Shown: in pieces, positions 6,382 through 9,368 of the stretch
Layout of the letters: every line of letters starts with the position of its first letter
Numbering within the stretch: the stretch's first letter is position 1
Assembly: GCA_011620465.1 (NCBI GenBank)
Contig: WOZC01000164.1
Span: 1-9,368 of the forward strand
DNA length: 9,368 bases
Direction: 5' to 3'
Source: Anaerolineaceae bacterium
GTDB taxonomy: Bacteria > Chloroflexota > Anaerolineae > Anaerolineales > Anaerolineaceae
The notes under the pieces: generated by a model
Database searches by the model: none
What the model saw: the letters and a program-made list of their open reading frames with translations, nothing else
What the model was told of the DNA's origin: nothing
Made by a program: the position numbers and the translations under genes

Positions 6382-7418
6382 CTGTTCAATTACTCACTAC
6401 CGAAGAGATCGATCCAACCCAGCTGACCAGCTTCCTTGAACGTTTCTTTGGCAGCACCAAGGCAAACTTCTTGCGCGAGCATGGCTCCTGGCTGCATGGT
6501 GGTCAGGAGAATCGGTGGGTCTTGCTGGTGGATGGGGTGCTGGCTGGGTATTGCGCTGTAATTCCCACTCAAGTTTGCATTGAGGGTAAGGAGTTGTCTG
6601 CTATCTGGTGGGTGGACATCATTGTTGCGCCGGAATTCCGCGGGCAGGGTTTGCAGTCTCACTTTGACCAAAAACTCCAGCAGGATAACCTTCTGAAGCT
6701 GGGATTTCCCAATGAGCTGGCTGCAAAGATCCACCGCAAGCATCAATGGGGAGTGCGTGAGGATTTGCAAGTGCGGCTTTGCCCGCTGCGACCGCTGAAA
6801 GTGAACCAAGTGCGCACTGCTCAAGGCCGGCGTGGTGTTTTGCTCAAGTTTGGGGCGATTGCGCTCAGCCCGATCATGGCTGGTTTCAGGCTTCGGCTGC
6901 GGGTGCGCAAATCGCTCCAGGTTTTCACCCGGGAACAACCCTCGGCAGAAACCTTGGCTGGGATTGTGAAACGAAGTCCAGCGCAAGCTTTTCCAACCAC
7001 ATGCAGGGATGCAGCTTATTTTCAACATCGATTCCTGGATGCTCCCTACGCGGATCAGCTTGCCTGGTTTTTCTATGGTCCTGCGGAAGCGCCCACCCAC
7101 TATCTGATTACGAGGACCCTGCAGCATCATGGAGTAACAGTCACGCGCATCCTTGACTATTTTGGAGATTTAGGCGCCGAAGAACCGCTGCGGGCATTGT
7201 TGCAGGCAGCGGCAGTGGACGCGGATCGGAAAAAATCCTCACAATTGACAGTGATGGTGACCTTGCCTTCCATGGAACCTCTATTTAAAGCGGCAGGCTT
7301 TATCTTCAAGGCAACCGCGCGATTTTGCTGGTTAAGCAGCAACCCGGCTATAATGGAGTCCTTTGCCAGACCCTTCTATTTCACTCTGGCTGACAGCGAC
7401 AATGACGAAATTAGCTGA
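6378..7418 (+). CDS. GNAT-family acyltransferase, probably glycan-modifying
   Basis: The protein has 346 residues from ATG 6378, which overlaps the upstream stop as ATGA and has AAGGA four bases before it. The N-terminal half is a GNAT domain. WVLLVDGVLAGYCAVIPTQV (47-66) gives two central strands, and SAIWWVDIIVAPEFRGQGLQSHF (74-96) is motif A with the acyl-CoA pyrophosphate-binding loop. The loop reads RGQGLQ, where most members have a small residue (G or A) in the last place. The C-terminal half (about 215-346) looks like a second, degenerate GNAT-like region: AAYFQHRFLDAPY, then VTRILDYFGDL and FKAAGFIF, ending FYFTLADSDND. That layout is seen in GNAT proteins of exopolysaccharide loci, to my knowledge. 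It probably transfers an acyl group from acyl-CoA to an amine, plausibly an amino sugar of the glycan; the substrate is inference. The protein appears soluble. Confidence 0.82.
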   Translation: MTVQLLTTEEIDPTQLTSFLERFFGSTKANFLREHGSWLHGGQENRWVLLVDGVLAGYCAVIPTQVCIEGKELSAIWWVDIIVAPEFRGQGLQSHFDQKLQQDNLLKLGFPNELAAKIHRKHQWGVREDLQVRLCPLRPLKVNQVRTAQGRRGVLLKFGAIALSPIMAGFRLRLRVRKSLQVFTREQPSAETLAGIVKRSPAQAFPTTCRDAAYFQHRFLDAPYADQLAWFFYGPAEAPTHYLITRTLQHHGVTVTRILDYFGDLGAEEPLRALLQAAAVDADRKKSSQLTVMVTLPSMEPLFKAAGFIFKATARFCWLSSNPAIMESFARPFYFTLADSDNDEIS

Positions 7419-7420
7419 AT

Positions 7421-8851
7421 ATGACCGATAAAATCGTCTCCCAATCCATGACCGCCTCTTCCCGATTGGGTATGAGCCGTTATCGGGGCAAACAGCTGCC
7501 TTATACAGCCAAAATCCTGTTGTTTTTCTTTTTACAGGCAGTCTTGGCATTGGTTATCCGCCAGGCGAATGTCGTTTCAACACTGCACGCTTATGGAACG
7601 ATTTTGGTGGGATTATTTTTCCTTGTAACAGATAAGGAACCCTATCGGTTGATCTATTGGATGGGTTATGTGGCTGGGGCTGAATTGTTATGGCGTGGCA
7701 CAGGAGCAAATGTTTTCTGGGAGACCGGGAAGTACGCCATTATCCTGATCAGCGCGTTGGGCTGCCTTAAGAATTTTGGCAAATATCCGTTTAATTTCAG
7801 CTTGGTACCTTATTTTTTGTTACTTACGCCAGCGATCTTTTTAATGCCGTCGTTTAACCGTGAAGCGGTCGCTTTCGCCCTGGCAGGTCCCTTTGCTCTC
7901 GTCACAGCAAGCCTGTTTTTCAGCCGCCTGGAGATAAACACAGCGCAATTGAAGACTTTATTGCTAACAATCCTGGCTTCCGTGTTGACCTTCTCCATTC
8001 TCGCACTGGTAGGCCTGATCAATGCCGACGTAATTGAATTTAGCGGTGCTTCAAACCTAATTACGTCTGCCAACACAGGTCCCAACCAGGTCTCCTCGGT
8101 GCTTTCGCTGGGCGCTTTTGCGGCATTCATTTATGCATTTTTGGAAAAGGAACAAAAATTCCTGCGATTCCTGGTGATCGTATTGGGTATCGGCTTGTTT
8201 GTCCAAATCACGCTGACTTTTTCAAGAGGGGGTCTCTACACTTTAATTGGAGCGATTGCTATGGGGGGGTTCTTTTTCATTAGAGATCAAAAAGCTCGTA
8301 GATCGTACGTATTGATCGTCCTCGTAAGTTTCCTGGTTTTTTACTTTTTGCTATTTCCCGCACTGGAACAGTGGACTTCCGGAGCACTTGGGGCACGCCT
8401 CAGAGACACTGAGCCAACAGGACGGATTGAAATTATCCAATCCGATTTGGAAGTCTTCATGGAAAATCCTGTGTTTGGGATCGGATTGGGACAATCCGAC
8501 TATGAGCACGCCCGCTATTTCAGGGTCTCGAATGCCCATACAGAATATTCCCGTATGCTGGCGGAACATGGAATATTCGGGTTAATCTCCTTGCTGATCC
8601 TGGCTGTTGTGTTAGGTTTGAAATTTTTGCATAAGAATGAACCTATCGCGAAAGCGGTGATTGTGGCTTGTATGACCTGGGGATTGCTTTTCATGGCGCA
8701 TTCTGCCACAAGGTTGGTAGCTGCTTCTTTTCTCATTGGATTGGCATTTGCCCATTTCGAATTAAATATCCCAACCACAGAATCTGACCACGAGGTCAGG
8801 TACAGCCGCTTTCGAAGGATGAGCGCACGTTACAAGTCACTCGGACGTTAA
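7421..8851 (+). CDS. O-antigen ligase/polymerase family membrane protein (Wzy_C type)
   Basis: The protein has 476 residues from ATG 7421, two bases after the previous stop; ATGs at 7448 and 7472 are alternatives, and no strong ribosome site marks any of them. About 12-14 hydrophobic segments are visible, from residue 31 (KILLFFFLQAVLALVI) to about 447. The Wzy_C signature is well preserved: LTFSRGGLYTL (265-275), GRIEIIQSDLEVFMENP (334-350), VFGIGLG (351-357) and NAHTEYSRMLAEHGIFGL (371-388). The hydrophilic stretch at about 315-380 should be the large extracytoplasmic loop. By family it either polymerises undecaprenol-linked repeat units (Wzy) or ligates a finished glycan to its acceptor (WaaL); sequence alone does not separate the two. 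With several transferases around it, polymerase is the more likely role. GC is about 46 %. A G7 tract at 8263-8269 lies within the coding region. Confidence 0.93.
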   Translation: MTDKIVSQSMTASSRLGMSRYRGKQLPYTAKILLFFFLQAVLALVIRQANVVSTLHAYGTILVGLFFLVTDKEPYRLIYWMGYVAGAELLWRGTGANVFWETGKYAIILISALGCLKNFGKYPFNFSLVPYFLLLTPAIFLMPSFNREAVAFALAGPFALVTASLFFSRLEINTAQLKTLLLTILASVLTFSILALVGLINADVIEFSGASNLITSANTGPNQVSSVLSLGAFAAFIYAFLEKEQKFLRFLVIVLGIGLFVQITLTFSRGGLYTLIGAIAMGGFFFIRDQKARRSYVLIVLVSFLVFYFLLFPALEQWTSGALGARLRDTEPTGRIEIIQSDLEVFMENPVFGIGLGQSDYEHARYFRVSNAHTEYSRMLAEHGIFGLISLLILAVVLGLKFLHKNEPIAKAVIVACMTWGLLFMAHSATRLVAASFLIGLAFAHFELNIPTTESDHEVRYSRFRRMSARYKSLGR

Positions 8852-8856
8852 CGTCC
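8843..8856. repeat. Perfect 14-base palindrome spanning the ligase/polymerase stop codon
   Basis: GGACGTTAACGTCC is a complete inverted repeat with no spacer, and the TAA stop (8849-8851) lies at its centre. A second weak inverted repeat follows at once: AGATT (8857-8861) and AATCT (8871-8875) around a 9-base loop. Neither is followed by a T-run, so a standard intrinsic terminator is unlikely. A protein-binding dyad or chance are both possible. The remaining gap to 8907 shows no clear promoter. Confidence 0.5.
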
Positions 8857-8907
8857 AGATTGTTACTACTAATCTTTCAGCTATCCGCTATTAACTTCCT
8901 TATTCAA

Positions 8908-9368
8908 ATGACAAATCCCCTTAAAGTGCTATTCATCACCACTGAGTGGCCAACAATAGATCACCCCGGGCATGTACCCTTTCTGGTGCAATATGTCAAT
9001 GCTTTGCGCAAGCAGGGGGTAGAGGTGGGGGTCTATCACTTCCGAGGCCGTGCAAACCCCCTGAATTACTTACGAGCGTGGTTCGAGGTACGCAAGCAGC
9101 CCCTATGGTCCGAGGCAGAGCTCATCCATGCCCATTGGGGGCAAAGTGCCTTTATCACACTTTTTTCACGTAAACCCCTGGTGATCACTTTCCACGGGAG
9201 CGACCTGCAGGGAATTGTGAGCCAACATGGGAAATACAACCTGAAGGGCAAACTGTTGGTCATGCTCAACCGTTGGATGGCACGCAAGGCTGAAGTTTGC
9301 ATTGCAGTTTCTGAGCGTCTCAGACAGCTTTTGCCGGTCGGTCTCGAACAAGTTGAGGTCATACCCAT
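8908..9368 (+). CDS. Glycosyltransferase family 4, N-terminal part; 3' end outside window
   Basis: The frame runs from ATG 8908 without a stop to the window end, giving 153 residues. The ATG is chosen because MTNPLKVLFITTEWP is a natural N-terminus for this fold. No good ribosome site precedes it. Visible parts of the GT4 acceptor domain include GHVPFLVQYVNALRKQGVEV (21-40), ELIHAHWGQSAF (71-82), PLVITFHGSDL (90-100) and the end of the first domain at AEVCIAVSERLRQLLP (128-143). The last residues (VEVIP) match the linker that leads into the donor domain. The E-x7-E motif would lie beyond the window. It follows the ligase/polymerase gene after 56 bases and is in the same orientation. By family it is another cytoplasmic sugar transferase of the pathway; the sugar is unknown. 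A completeness check needs downstream sequence. Confidence 0.9.
   Translation, partial: MTNPLKVLFITTEWPTIDHPGHVPFLVQYVNALRKQGVEVGVYHFRGRANPLNYLRAWFEVRKQPLWSEAELIHAHWGQSAFITLFSRKPLVITFHGSDLQGIVSQHGKYNLKGKLLVMLNRWMARKAEVCIAVSERLRQLLPVGLEQVEVIP

Noticed and set aside
6390..7130. A 246-codon open frame on the - strand
   Set aside because: It is antisense to the GNAT gene, which has clear GNAT motif A and a coupled start. The reverse product shows no motif.
8946..9173. A 75-codon + strand frame
   Set aside because: It lies in another frame within the GT4 gene that starts at 8908, whose motifs are clear.

Overview
The window is a stretch of a bacterial surface-polysaccharide (exopolysaccharide or O-antigen-like) biosynthesis locus. 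Nine protein-coding genes lie on the + strand, packed head to tail. The two end genes run off the window. I saw no tRNA, rRNA, CRISPR array, transposase or insertion-sequence end. The organism cannot be named from this sequence. GC content swings between about 40 and 60 % by region, GTG and TTG starts are used, and the gene mix would suit an environmental bacterium. Chloroflexota (Anaerolineae) is only a weak impression.

Layout: (1) 2-673, C-terminal part of a GT4 glycosyltransferase. (2) 676-2100, a large GT-B-like protein of no family I can name. (3) 2093-3073, a GT2 glycosyltransferase. A 101-base AT-rich gap follows, with a small hairpin. (4) 3175-4371, a GT4 glycosyltransferase. (5) 4364-5215, a polysaccharide deacetylase (CE4/NodB fold). 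(6) 5245-6381, a GT4 glycosyltransferase. (7) 6378-7418, a GNAT-type acyltransferase. (8) 7421-8851, a multi-spanning O-antigen ligase/polymerase (Wzy_C type). A 56-base gap with a perfect 14-base palindrome follows. (9) 8908 to the end, N-terminal part of another GT4 glycosyltransferase.

How they work together (inference from families): up to six transferases (four GT4, one GT2, one GT-B-like) would build an oligosaccharide on a lipid carrier in the cytoplasm. The deacetylase and the GNAT protein could remove and add N-acyl groups on amino sugars. The membrane protein would polymerise the repeat units or ligate the glycan outside the membrane. A flippase, a priming transferase, chain-length control and nucleotide-sugar genes are not in the window and presumably lie nearby.

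Most genes abut or overlap by 4 or 8 bases, which points to co-transcription and coupled translation. The two real gaps (3074-3174 and 8852-8907) are the only places where an internal transcription boundary looks possible. The most unusual features are the GC-rich block at about 460-2075 that begins inside gene 1, the unrecognised gene 2, the deacetylase/acyltransferase pairing, and homopolymer tracts inside three envelope genes. I found nothing that clearly amounts to a new kind of system.
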